Source: CAYMST01 sp964393115
GTDB taxonomy: Bacteria > Bacteroidota > Bacteroidia > Cytophagales > Cyclobacteriaceae
Assembly (NCBI GenBank): GCA_964393115.1
Contig: CAYMST010000046.1
Span: 1 to 23,805, forward strand
Length of the DNA stretch: 23,805 nt
Direction of reading: 5' to 3'
Numbering within the stretch: the stretch's first letter is position 1; every line of letters begins with the position of its first letter. Shown piece by piece: positions 7,895 through 15,993 of this stretch. The notes below the pieces were generated by a model, which saw nothing but the letters and a program-made list of their open reading frames with translations, had not been told where the DNA came from and did not search any database. Both the position numbers and the translations under genes were made by a program.

Positions 7895-8716
7895 TTATAA
7901 TTTAAAGCCTACAAAAAGCAAATCATCCATTTGATCGTTTTTTCCGGCCCATCTTCTCAGTTTATTTCTCATAATACTCTTTTCTTCATCAAAAGGGCTT
8001 GCTGATAACTCATCAATCATTTCTGAGAGTGTATTAAACCCAAGTTTTTTATCATGCTCTCCACCTATTAGGTCTGTCACCCCATCACTATAAGCATAGA
8101 ATTTAGCTTCCTGTTTGTTAGGCTTAAATTTTATGACATGGTTATGGTAGGCTCTTTCATACCCAAAATAAGATCCGATTGGTCTACGATCCGCTTTTAG
8201 ACGATTCAAAACACCATCAATTGAATATACTAGATCCATTTTGGCACCGGCATATTGTACCTCTCCTTTGTCATGGTCTATTTTCAAAATGGCCACGTCC
8301 GCACCTGAACCAATTCTACCAGTTTCTTTACCATCGAATTCCTTTTCCAATTCTGCATGAATAAAATAAAGAAGCTCAGATGGCGTAGATATATTAAACT
8401 CGAGACATCCTTTTTCAATAATATCTATATATCTGCTGGTCATCATAGTCGCCAGACGACCATGCCCCATACAATCAAAAACAATTAGTTGAGTAATCGA
8501 TCCGCTCCTGCTTACCCAATAACCATCTCCACCAACTTCTTGTAACGGCTGATTAATGACGTAAGCTGATTTTAGCACTTCCACTAGCTTCTCTTCGCTA
8601 GGAAGAGACGTAAAATAATTGGCAACCGTAGCGTCTTTAATAGACGTCTTTACGGAGTGGTTAATGGCAAATAACTCGGGTTTCCTATCGGTTATAGTAG
8701 GTAATACTGCTCTCAT
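7895..8716 (-). CDS. SpoIIE/RsbU-type PP2C serine/threonine phosphatase
   Basis: The 273-residue cytosolic protein contains a PPM phosphatase domain of the SpoIIE class from about residue 50 to the end. All the metal-binding aspartates are visible: EVGGD (Asp64), FDCMGHG (Asp81), YSDGVTD (Asp211) and DDLL (264-265); GADVAIL and RRPIG are also family-like. The first 50 residues are a short extension and no receiver or PAS domain is fused. In known systems such enzymes dephosphorylate an anti-anti-sigma factor or another phosphoserine protein. Here it is the last gene of an operon with a CheA-like kinase, a CheY and a CheX, 55 bases after cheX, so it is the likely output or a partner of that pathway. 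No STAS-domain target is encoded nearby. Confidence 0.88.
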   Translation of the reverse strand: MRAVLPTITDRKPELFAINHSVKTSIKDATVANYFTSLPSEEKLVEVLKSAYVINQPLQEVGGDGYWVSRSGSITQLIVFDCMGHGRLATMMTSRYIDIIEKGCLEFNISTPSELLYFIHAELEKEFDGKETGRIGSGADVAILKIDHDKGEVQYAGAKMDLVYSIDGVLNRLKADRRPIGSYFGYERAYHNHVIKFKPNKQEAKFYAYSDGVTDLIGGEHDKKLGFNTLSEMIDELSASPFDEEKSIMRNKLRRWAGKNDQMDDLLFVGFKL

Positions 8717-8771
8717 GGCGTAAATTTTAGTTAGACAAATAGGTCAATTTCGAGTTGATTCTTGGTGGCTT

Positions 8772-9239
8772 TTACTTTATCCCCACTACCATGCGGGCAT
8801 CGAATCCATTCCATTTAATTGGAATTACATAAATAGGTACATCATCTGGAAACTTAAGTTGCTCTGGCTTGCCTCGAAATACTACTGGCACGGAGATCAT
8901 AAAATCTTTGCCGTAAGTTTCTCGTACATTACCAGACACAACATTGGCCAGTTCGCCAGCCATATCCAACATATTATTCGTACTAGGGTTTTTTAGACCT
9001 ACGTACCTTTTTATTAGTTCTTCGAACATATCTAAATCACCAGATATGTAAACAAACCCTTTCTTGTTACCCGAAATACCTATCATCCCGGTACAATCGT
9101 TCAGCTCAAGCTGCTCTTGTGACTTTACAAAAGGAGGACTTGTTTGTGCTGCGGTCTTGGTGAGTTTAGCAAAATAATTTTCTAAAGACTCTATAAATGT
9201 ATTTACTGTTTTTTCGAATTGATCTTGTTGTACTTCCAT
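8772..9239 (-). CDS. CheX-like CheY-P phosphatase
   Basis: This 155-residue protein resembles CheX/CheC chemotaxis phosphatases, which remove phosphate from CheY-type receivers. The key signature is DMAGELANVVSGN at residues 92-104: the active-site pair E96 and N99 followed by GN. The C-terminal part (PVVFRG, then beta-like repeats ending in ARMVVG) also fits CheX. A charged helical N-terminal extension of about 40 residues precedes the domain. It lies 26 bases after the cheY-like gene, so its natural substrate is probably that receiver. FliN-related or CheC-like assignments are alternatives, but the single E-x-x-N motif favours CheX. Confidence 0.83.
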   Translation of the reverse strand: MEVQQDQFEKTVNTFIESLENYFAKLTKTAAQTSPPFVKSQEQLELNDCTGMIGISGNKKGFVYISGDLDMFEELIKRYVGLKNPSTNNMLDMAGELANVVSGNVRETYGKDFMISVPVVFRGKPEQLKFPDDVPIYVIPIKWNGFDARMVVGIK

Positions 9240-9265
9240 AGTCGAGTTTTTATCTGTTGAGACAA

Positions 9266-9625
9266 TTATTTGGTTAATAAATGATCAAAACCATTCTTAA
9301 GGTCCTCAGGAGTTACTGGCTTAAATAAGTATTCACGAGCTCCCTTTTTCAAAGCCTCTAAACCAGTAAATTTATCCGCCAATGCGGTGATAACCATAAC
9401 CTGCGTATCTGGGGCTATCTTCTTGATTTGTTCCAAACATTCTAAACCATCCATTTCGGGCATGGTGATATCTAGTGTGACCACTTCTGGTTTCTTTTCC
9501 TTAATCATATCTAAGGCTTGCAAACCATTCTCGGCTTGCCCAACAATCTCTAGGTCATAGTCCTGCAAATGATTTTGTATGGTCATTCGCATCATTTCTG
9601 AGTCATCAACTATCAATAGTCTCAT
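9266..9625 (-). CDS. CheY-like stand-alone response regulator
   Basis: This is a single receiver domain of 119 residues with no output domain. All conserved positions are present: the acidic pair Asp7-Asp8, phospho-acceptor Asp52 (TLDITMPEMDG), Thr80 (VITA) and Lys102 (FKPV). It should accept phosphate from the HPt of the kinase encoded 33 bases upstream and be reset by the CheX-like protein encoded 26 bases downstream. Since there is no effector domain, it must act by protein contact, either on the PP2C phosphatase of the same operon or on something encoded elsewhere. It is closer to CheY than to DNA-binding regulators. Confidence 0.93.
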   Translation of the reverse strand: MRLLIVDDSEMMRMTIQNHLQDYDLEIVGQAENGLQALDMIKEKKPEVVTLDITMPEMDGLECLEQIKKIAPDTQVMVITALADKFTGLEALKKGAREYLFKPVTPEDLKNGFDHLLTK

Positions 9626-9658
9626 ATTTGCTAAACGCGTTTGGTTTATAATTTCTAA

Positions 9659-11737
9659 TTAGGGAATGACGATATCCAGCTTAAATTGCTCTTGCTCTAT
9701 ACCAAGTTTTACCTCACCTTTATTTTTTTCGGCGATTGATTTAACTAGGCTCAAACCTTGTCCCCTACCTGAGTACATATTGACATCATCGCTGGTTGAC
9801 AACGAATCCTCAAAAACCAGTTGGGCAATTTGACTAGAGTTTAGCTTTTCAACTTCGTCATTTGAGATAAGATTACTTTGAAGCGCTTTCATCTTTATGC
9901 GTTCCAAATCCAAACCCTGACCATCATCTTGGTAGGTCAGTGTGAGTAGGCCCATATCAGACTTATTGATGGTAACTTTAAGTGTTCCATGTGGTGGCTT
10001 ACCTTTTGATTGTCTAATATCACTTGATTCGATGCCGTGCGCTAAGGAGTTTCTAACTAGCTGAACTACAGCATCTCTAATGTCTAACCTGTATTGCTCC
10101 GGAAGAACGATATTATTGTCTTCGAAAACAAAATGGACCTGCTTACCTGTCTCCGAACTCATTTTGTTGACACCCTTCTTAAGACTCGCTACTAGAAGGT
10201 CGTTCGTGTTATCAGATATCTCTTCAGCATTCATCTTGTATACATCAGCAACCTTCCGAAGCATGTCTTTCATGTTTCTCAGAATACTGATTACATCAGT
10301 TACCTCATAGAGTATCTTTAAAAAGTCTTTGCCTTGTATGTTCGACTTGCCTTTCAGCATGACGATGGTGTCTTCAATACTATGCAGCTTGTCCTCAATT
10401 ATCTTTAAATCGATTAGCGTAGCATTGCCTTTTGCTGCGTGTACCGTGTTAAATGTATAGCGTATTAGTTCGCCAAAATCGCCACCTTGAAATTTTTCGT
10501 AATTCTCTGAAATAGATTCTAAGGAGACCAACGAAGAATCAATGTAGTCTTTTAACAATTTAGGATTTACTTTCAAAAGGGCTAATAGTTGGTCAGATTC
10601 CTGCCTGTTTCGCTCATCTGCCTCTTCGATTTGTTTCTTCATCAAGACATATTCCGTCTCGTCTAATACGGTTACGAGGATTCTATGAATCTTATCTTGG
10701 TCCATTATCCTAGAAAACGAAATTCGAATATACCGGACCTGAAAATCTACAGAACCCTGTGATGAGAATAACTCTACTTGTTCTACCGGGTTAAGTCTGT
10801 TTACTACGTCTTCTTTGATATCTGAATTAAATAAATGTTCTGCAAACATCTCTAGAGCATTCAAATCACGTTTAACCAAACGTGAACTCATGAGACGGAT
10901 AAAATTCATACCGGCCAGATCTTTGTTCTCAAAGATGTTTTCAGTTTCTGCCGAGTAGAAATCCGAAATCATTAGTTCTTTATCTAGCAAGAAGATACCC
11001 TGCTTCACATTTGCAAATACCGATTTTGCTTGATTGTTGAGATACTCAACATTCCGAAGAGATGTCTCCAAAGACTTACCCTGTTGAATAAGTTTTTTGG
11101 TGTATTCGTTAATTTTGTTAATTGCTGGTCTAAATATGAACAAACCTTCCATCACTAGAAGTAAAATAGCAACGGCAAAAAGGATGTATTCCGTTGAAGA
11201 TAATTGCTCCACCCTAGCTGATGCCTCTGAATCATACTGGAAGGTAATGTCATTCATGAATTTCAAGAAGTCACCTTCATTGTTAAGAATCTTTTCAAGA
11301 TTAGCCTGGTAGGATAACGTTTTGGCGTTGTAAAACTCTGAAACCCCCATGATATTCGTCACTGCATCATCTATCTCTTCATAATGCGGCTGAATTTTTT
11401 CAAAAAGCTCTAGGATTTGCTCTGAGTTATTCACCTCTGTAAGCTTGAGAGCCATACTACCATTTTGAAGACCATCATGTGATCTTCTCCATATTTCGAC
11501 CGCGGATTTTAACTCTTTCTTTCTTTTGTCGAAATTCTCTTGATTTTGCGCATTGGCCATGGCCAATGAAGCTTTAGTAATCTTCTGAGAAAGCATCCTT
11601 TGACGACCGGATATATTGATCGTCCTTGCATCCGCACCACTGTTCTGAATCGAACTTTGAACCAAATATTGGCTAAAAGCGATTACCAACGCAATGATGG
11701 ATAATGCGATTAAATAAGTGGTCCTTAAATTTCTCAT
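9659..11737 (-). CDS. Membrane CheA-like histidine kinase with PilJ-type sensor, PAS-like region and internal HPt
   Basis: This 692-residue kinase has an unusual order of domains. Residues 7-26 are a first membrane helix. Residues 34-165 form a periplasmic domain starting with RTINISGRQRMLSQ, the signature of the PilJ/NarX-type N-terminal sensor. A second helix lies at about 183-203, then a coiled-coil linker and a PAS-like region (about 235-365, ending VTVLDETE). Residues about 385-500 form an HPt domain with phospho-acceptor His433 in HAAKGNA. The CheA-type ATPase domain follows: RNSLAHGIE (N box, Asn563), DDGQGLD (603-610), and SGRGQGLSLVK (656-666). The protein ends right after the ATPase domain, so the CheW-like P5 domain of true CheA is absent. 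It thus combines receptor and kinase in one chain. Confidence 0.92.
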   Translation of the reverse strand: MRNLRTTYLIALSIIALVIAFSQYLVQSSIQNSGADARTINISGRQRMLSQKITKASLAMANAQNQENFDKRKKELKSAVEIWRRSHDGLQNGSMALKLTEVNNSEQILELFEKIQPHYEEIDDAVTNIMGVSEFYNAKTLSYQANLEKILNNEGDFLKFMNDITFQYDSEASARVEQLSSTEYILFAVAILLLVMEGLFIFRPAINKINEYTKKLIQQGKSLETSLRNVEYLNNQAKSVFANVKQGIFLLDKELMISDFYSAETENIFENKDLAGMNFIRLMSSRLVKRDLNALEMFAEHLFNSDIKEDVVNRLNPVEQVELFSSQGSVDFQVRYIRISFSRIMDQDKIHRILVTVLDETEYVLMKKQIEEADERNRQESDQLLALLKVNPKLLKDYIDSSLVSLESISENYEKFQGGDFGELIRYTFNTVHAAKGNATLIDLKIIEDKLHSIEDTIVMLKGKSNIQGKDFLKILYEVTDVISILRNMKDMLRKVADVYKMNAEEISDNTNDLLVASLKKGVNKMSSETGKQVHFVFEDNNIVLPEQYRLDIRDAVVQLVRNSLAHGIESSDIRQSKGKPPHGTLKVTINKSDMGLLTLTYQDDGQGLDLERIKMKALQSNLISNDEVEKLNSSQIAQLVFEDSLSTSDDVNMYSGRGQGLSLVKSIAEKNKGEVKLGIEQEQFKLDIVIP

Positions 11738-11810
11738 ATTTGGTCTCTTGTTAATAATGAATCTACGTAAAATTACCTGGAAGAATTAACTTCCCTTGTG
11801 GTATTTCACA

Positions 11811-11844
11811 CAAAACTCTTGCACTTTTTAAATTTAATAGCAAA
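11811..11844 (-). promoter_or_regulatory. Candidate promoter of the kinase operon
   Basis: Read on the minus strand, TTTG (11841-11844) is followed after 22 bases by GAGTTTTG (11811-11818), one base away from the Bacteroidota -7 consensus TAnnTTTG. Transcription would start near 11804, giving a leader of about 67 bases before the kinase ATG. The match is imperfect and the region is AT-rich, so this is tentative. Confidence 0.25.
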
Positions 11845-11872
11845 CAAATGTTTTTATTGAATAAATGACATT

Positions 11873-11908
11873 CTTCATAAACCACGATGGCCGAAATGGT
11901 TTATGAGG
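11873..11908. promoter_or_regulatory. Strong inverted repeat upstream of the kinase operon
   Basis: CTTCATAAACCA (11873-11884) pairs with TGGTTTATGAGG (11897-11908): 12 pairs with a single G-U, around a 12-base loop. The inner ten pairs are perfect. No T run follows on either strand, which argues against a terminator. It lies about 30 bases upstream of the candidate promoter, so an operator or other protein-binding site is possible. Confidence 0.45.
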
Positions 11909-12225
11909 TATACCTTGAATATAATTTATCCAATAGTTGAGTTTAATTTATTGATATACAAGTAAATCTTTGATGAATACAAATTAAGAGATTATTGCAT
12001 TTGATGTGGTTTAGTTTCGATCATCATTGCTAATACTACCATGTAACTGATATATTTTGTGATGAACGATTTCGTTCGATACGGTTATTCTCTTTGTAAC
12101 CCTAGGTTATTACAGGTGAAACTGTGTGAAATAGCAGGTTTAGCGAGGTGTTTTGATCCCTATTAACGGTTTCTAAGTTTGTCAAAAAACAAGTTAACTC
12201 GAGTTCTTAAGAGATGATAAATGCA

Positions 12226-13083
12226 TTAATCGCCTTTTAGGAATACTCCAAAAAAAGATGTTAATACCGTTATTAAAAAGAAAACTAAGCTAAAAATAAT
12301 AGCTACTTCTTTGTCTATTCCCAAGAACTCGTGTCCAAGAATGAATGTAAGCTCGCGAGCTCCTACGCCCCCAATGGTAAATGGAAGTACCGCTACGATT
12401 GAAGATATCAAGAAAACAAGTTGATATTCTAACATGTTTTGTTCTACACCTAACGATAGAAGAATTACGTAGGCACAAATCAATTGCATGACTTGAACCA
12501 CTATCGAATATCCACTTGTTCTCACATAAGAGGTCGTAAAATCTGGATATATCAATTTGGTGATGAGGTAAAATCCAGGAAAAACGAGAAATGTTAGTAT
12601 TACGATTAAATATCGCTGCCCAGCAACTAATATGGGCAAGTCAACAAACGTGGCAATAATTAGTGCTAAGAAGACCAGTCCGACCAGCCCATTAATACGA
12701 TCCCATAGCGTTGCGGCCACTAGTTTTTTAACGGTTATATCCTTCCTTTTATGGAGCAAATATACCTTGTAACCATCACCTCCTATCCCCCCGGGTAAGA
12801 ATAAATTGTAGAACATCCCTACCCAATACAATCTTAAGTTGTACCCCTCAGAAATCGTAAGGTTTACGTTTTTGAAATATTGGTTTAGTCTTATTGAAGA
12901 AACTACCTTGGAACCTGTAAATAAAATAACCGCAGGAATTAACCACCATGCATTTGATTTAACCAAAACACACTTTACCTGCTCTACATCCAGCTGTCTA
13001 AACACGACATAAATAGCGGCTACGGTTAGGACAATTTTAATAACCGTCCTAATGAACTGCTGCTGCTTGTTCTTTTCCAACAA
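12226..13083 (-). CDS. Flippase-like membrane protein (LPG-synthase TM / YbhN-AglD family)
   Basis: This integral membrane protein of about 285 residues has seven to eight hydrophobic segments. The family motif PGGIGGDGYKVYLL lies near the third segment, and a second conserved element, FTIGGVGARE, near the seventh. Members are proposed to move lipid-linked sugars or lipids across membranes, or are the membrane half of lysyl-phosphatidylglycerol synthase; the aminoacyl-transferase domain of the latter is absent. The frame is open back to a TTG at 13140, but that start would overlap the GT2 gene by 92 bases. I prefer the TTG at 13081-13083 (overlap 35 bases), which starts just before the KNKQQQFIRTVIK segment. 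It is the last gene of the minus-strand glycosylation operon. Confidence 0.83.
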   Translation of the reverse strand: MLEKNKQQQFIRTVIKIVLTVAAIYVVFRQLDVEQVKCVLVKSNAWWLIPAVILFTGSKVVSSIRLNQYFKNVNLTISEGYNLRLYWVGMFYNLFLPGGIGGDGYKVYLLHKRKDITVKKLVAATLWDRINGLVGLVFLALIIATFVDLPILVAGQRYLIVILTFLVFPGFYLITKLIYPDFTTSYVRTSGYSIVVQVMQLICAYVILLSLGVEQNMLEYQLVFLISSIVAVLPFTIGGVGARELTFILGHEFLGIDKEVAIIFSLVFFLITVLTSFFGVFLKGD

Positions 13084-14002
13084 ATACCTCTTTGATTCGA
13101 TATGTTTTTTTGTCTTGTGACTCGAAGTATGTTCGAACAATTAGTTCGGCGACAATACCTATCGTAATGAGTTGAATACCTCCAATAAGGAGTGTTATGC
13201 CCAATATCAATAGCGGTCGTCCCCATATGTCATTGCCCATTAGCTTTTCTATCAACAGAATCCCATTAATAAATGATCCTGCTAAGAACGTCAGGATTCC
13301 AGCCGTTCCAAAGAGGTGCATGGGCTTTTGGAGATACTTTTGAAAGAAAACCATCAATATAAGGTCACTCATTACTTTAAAGGTCCTACCAAGTCCATAC
13401 TTTGACTTTCCGTAAATTCTTGCGTGGTGTCGAACTGGCACCTCGGTAAGCTTTGCGCCGGCTTGTTCCGCCAAAACAGGAATAAATCGATGCAGTTCGC
13501 CATATAGACCAAGGTTCTTAGCAATATCTTTTCGAAAAACTTTAAGCGTGCAACCATAATCGTGAAGGTATACACCGGTAAGCTTACGAATCATGGCATT
13601 GGCTATTTTACTTGGAATTTTGCGAAGTATCATTCCGTCTTTTCGTTTGGCACGAATACCGGCCACTACGTCCCAATCTTCCGTCTCTGCTTTCTTCACC
13701 ATTGCGGGAATATCAGCCGGATCATTTTGTAAGTCACCATCTAGGGTCACCACATAATCTCCGTCAGCAGCATCTATACCTGCTGCCATAGCTGTCGTTT
13801 GTCCGTAGTTCTTTTTAAAAACAACAAGTTTTACTCTTTCAGAGGCATATTTCTTGATATTGCGAATGGTGGCATCTGTGGAGCCATCATCTACAAATAC
13901 AACATTATAGTCTAAACCATTCAAGGATTCCTCAATCTTATTGAGAAGAGGTTCAATATTATCTTCTTCGTTATATACGGTTACTACCAGGGAAAGCTTC
14001 AT
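13049..14002 (-). CDS. GT2 polyprenyl-phosphate glycosyltransferase (GtrB/ArnC/DPM1-like)
   Basis: This 317-residue enzyme transfers a sugar from a nucleotide sugar to a polyprenyl phosphate at the cytosolic face of the membrane. The GT-A domain shows VVTVYNEEDNI at the start, the DDGSTD motif, KNYGQTTAMAAG and the DxD-type DGDLQNDP. Two C-terminal membrane helices (near residues 228-250 and 262-285) match the GtrB/ArnC layout. It begins 15 bases after trmB and overlaps the flippase-like gene, so it is part of the same operon. Together with the GT-C transferase and GtrA it would supply and use a lipid-linked monosaccharide. The sugar cannot be read from the sequence; mannose would fit the Alg9-like GT-C but is inference. 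Confidence 0.9.
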   Translation of the reverse strand: MKLSLVVTVYNEEDNIEPLLNKIEESLNGLDYNVVFVDDGSTDATIRNIKKYASERVKLVVFKKNYGQTTAMAAGIDAADGDYVVTLDGDLQNDPADIPAMVKKAETEDWDVVAGIRAKRKDGMILRKIPSKIANAMIRKLTGVYLHDYGCTLKVFRKDIAKNLGLYGELHRFIPVLAEQAGAKLTEVPVRHHARIYGKSKYGLGRTFKVMSDLILMVFFQKYLQKPMHLFGTAGILTFLAGSFINGILLIEKLMGNDIWGRPLLILGITLLIGGIQLITIGIVAELIVRTYFESQDKKTYRIKEVFVGKEQAAAVH

Positions 14003-14017
14003 GCTATGATGGGTACA

Positions 14018-14686
14018 TTATTTCTGGCCGCAAAGAAACTGAAATTTTAGGTATTTTATGCGCCTACCTTTGGCCGTGAACATTTCTTCGTACTTCGTTT
14101 TCACACCATAGTGCTCCTCAAGAAGTGAAGAATTATACAAGTCATGAGTATACTGAAGGTTTTTTACTTGCAAATCGCTTTCAATTAGATCCAAGGTATA
14201 ATCAAAGATGTCAGTATCATCAGTCTTAAATTTAACCCAGCCATCCTCTTTAAGTATAGATTTGTACAAGGCCATAAACCTTGGAGAGGTAAGCCTTCTC
14301 TTCGCATCGGACTCTCGTGGTCGTGGATCCGGAAATGTCACCCAAACTTCACTTACTTCTCCTGAAACGAAGAACCGGTCAATCATTTGAATTTGGGTTC
14401 TCAGAAAAGCAACATTTTGTAAGTCATTTTCAATAGCGTAGGTGCTGCCTACCCATATTCTTGGGCCTTTTATGTCTACTCCAACAAAGTTTTTACCGGT
14501 AAACTTCTCTGCCAACCCGACAGTATATTCACCGTTTCCACAACCAAGTTCGATAACGATATCTTGCTGGTTTTTGAAATAATCGGAGTTCCAGTTACCC
14601 TTTATAGTTTCAAATATTTCCTTACCCTGTTGAATGATATTGGTTCTTGTCTCGTTGTCTCTAAACCTTTTTAGCTTTTGTCTCAT
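14018..14686 (-). CDS. trmB: tRNA (guanine-N7-)-methyltransferase (TrmB)
   Basis: TrmB uses S-adenosylmethionine to methylate G46 in the variable loop of many tRNAs. The 222-residue product has the SAM motif IELGCGNGEYT, the VGVDIKG strand and the TrmB signature VTFPDPRPR followed by AKRRLTSPRF, which together are diagnostic. The ATG (14684-14686) is preceded by GGAGGGAGA, a rare convincing Shine-Dalgarno-like stretch in this window. It overlaps the end of folC by 26 bases, so the two are translationally linked. It is a housekeeping gene embedded in a glycosylation operon. Confidence 0.96.
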   Translation of the reverse strand: MRQKLKRFRDNETRTNIIQQGKEIFETIKGNWNSDYFKNQQDIVIELGCGNGEYTVGLAEKFTGKNFVGVDIKGPRIWVGSTYAIENDLQNVAFLRTQIQMIDRFFVSGEVSEVWVTFPDPRPRESDAKRRLTSPRFMALYKSILKEDGWVKFKTDDTDIFDYTLDLIESDLQVKNLQYTHDLYNSSLLEEHYGVKTKYEEMFTAKGRRIKYLKFQFLCGQK

Positions 14687-15986
14687 TCTCCCTCCAAAAT
14701 TCTAACGCTTCTGCTACCACAAAGGTACTGCCTCCTACAAATATTAAGTCCATGATTGTTGCCCTTTGCTGAGCTTCTCTAAGGGCATCGGCAACTTTGC
14801 CTAAATTATATGCCTCAAGACCAGCGTCATTTAATAAGTTCGTTAACTCCTCAGACTTTCTGGCTCTCGGGATATCTGGTTCACCAACCAAATAGGTAGC
14901 GTACTTTGGAAGCTCCTTAATTACATCAGAGATTTCTTTGTCAGAGACAGTTCCAATCACAAAATAAAGCTTATCAAAAGCTTCTGAAGCGATCTGTTCG
15001 GTTATCGCCTTTAATCCATCTGCATTATGTCCTACGTCACAAATAATATTCGGGGCTTTTGAAAGCAGTTGCCACCTACCCAGCAGTCCAGTATTTGACA
15101 CAACTTTTTCAAGACCATTTTTGATGCTTTCTGAAGACACGGCAAATTGTTCATCAATAAGCTGAATCGCCGTCATCACTCCAGGTAAGTTTTTTAAAAA
15201 GTACTTTCCTTTAACATCAGTTTTGGTCTTTTCCACAAACAAATGTCCCCGATAATAAATGTTAAGTCCGTTTTTTGTTTCTTCTACCACGTAGATATCG
15301 TTGGCATAGTAATAAGTTGATCCTTGTTCAGAGGCCTTTGCTTTGAAGATCTCTCGTAGTTCTGGTCTTACCTCCGAAGTGACGATGGGCTTGTTGGGCT
15401 TAATGATCCCTGCTTTTTCGGTTGCTATCTTTGATAAGGTATCTCCTAAGTACTGCTGATGGTCCCAACCAATATTAGTGATTATGGATAGCTCTGGGTC
15501 AATGATATTGGTAGCATCGAGCCTGCCTCCCATTCCCACCTCTACAATGGCAAAGTCAACTTCCTCCTCCGCAAAATATGCAAAGGCCATAGCGACGGTT
15601 ACCTCAAAGAAAGAAGGATTGATAGATTCAATATCTGGTTTGATACGCTCCACGAATTGGATCACCCAATTTTTTGGAATTTGTGATCCATTTACCCGTA
15701 TTCGCTCAGTGAAATCAATTAGGTGTGGTGAAGTATAAAGCCCAACCTTATACCCTTCTTCTTGCAAAATGGAAGCAATAGCATGGGAGGTAGTCCCTTT
15801 ACCATTGGTTCCTCCTACATGTATGGATTTAAAGCGCTTATGAGGATTCGCCAGACTATCAAGTAAGGCAACGGTATTCTCCAACCCCATTTTAATGGCA
15901 GCTCCTCCTTGACGTTGGAAAATGGGCAGTTGCTCATATAAATAACCTAGCGTCTCTTCAAAAGCGTTGTTTATTTCTTCTCCCAA
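14661..15986 (-). CDS. folC: Folylpolyglutamate synthase / dihydrofolate synthase (FolC)
   Basis: FolC adds glutamate residues to folates, and in bacteria also makes dihydrofolate from dihydropteroate. Motifs are the P-loop HVGGTNGKGT, EVGMGGRLDATN, ITNIGWDHQQYLG with KAGIIK, and the C-terminal DVGHNADG, all typical of the Mur-ligase-like FolC family. The open frame runs back to 16124 inside the neighbouring gene, but family members begin shortly before the YLYEQLPIFQRQG segment. I therefore choose the TTG at 15984-15986, 7 bases after the stop of the upstream GT-C gene, giving 441 residues, the usual length. It overlaps trmB at its 3' end. Confidence 0.94.
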   Translation of the reverse strand: MGEEINNAFEETLGYLYEQLPIFQRQGGAAIKMGLENTVALLDSLANPHKRFKSIHVGGTNGKGTTSHAIASILQEEGYKVGLYTSPHLIDFTERIRVNGSQIPKNWVIQFVERIKPDIESINPSFFEVTVAMAFAYFAEEEVDFAIVEVGMGGRLDATNIIDPELSIITNIGWDHQQYLGDTLSKIATEKAGIIKPNKPIVTSEVRPELREIFKAKASEQGSTYYYANDIYVVEETKNGLNIYYRGHLFVEKTKTDVKGKYFLKNLPGVMTAIQLIDEQFAVSSESIKNGLEKVVSNTGLLGRWQLLSKAPNIICDVGHNADGLKAITEQIASEAFDKLYFVIGTVSDKEISDVIKELPKYATYLVGEPDIPRARKSEELTNLLNDAGLEAYNLGKVADALREAQQRATIMDLIFVGGSTFVVAEALEFWRENETKAKKV

Positions 15987-15993
15987 TTCCTTA

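Larger units (their letters stand above)
11738..12225. other. 488-bp non-coding region between the flippase-like gene and the kinase operon
   Basis: No credible gene is seen on either strand; stop codons are frequent in all frames. It must hold the promoter of the kinase operon and the end of the upstream minus-strand operon. Visible structure is a 12-bp hairpin at 11873-11908, a small perfect hairpin GAACGA-TT-TCGTTC at 12064-12077, and a palindromic AACTCGAGTT followed on the minus strand by a T run (about 12181-12210), which might end the flippase transcript. Confidence 0.6.

Noticed and set aside
7895..11737. Reading the CheA/CheY/CheX genes as an ordinary flagellar chemotaxis operon
   Set aside because: There is no receptor, CheW, CheR, CheB or flagellar gene, and the kinase lacks a CheW-like domain and carries its own sensor.
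11873..11908. The 12-bp hairpin as a transcription terminator
   Set aside because: No T run follows it on either strand, so I list it as a possible operator or structural element instead.
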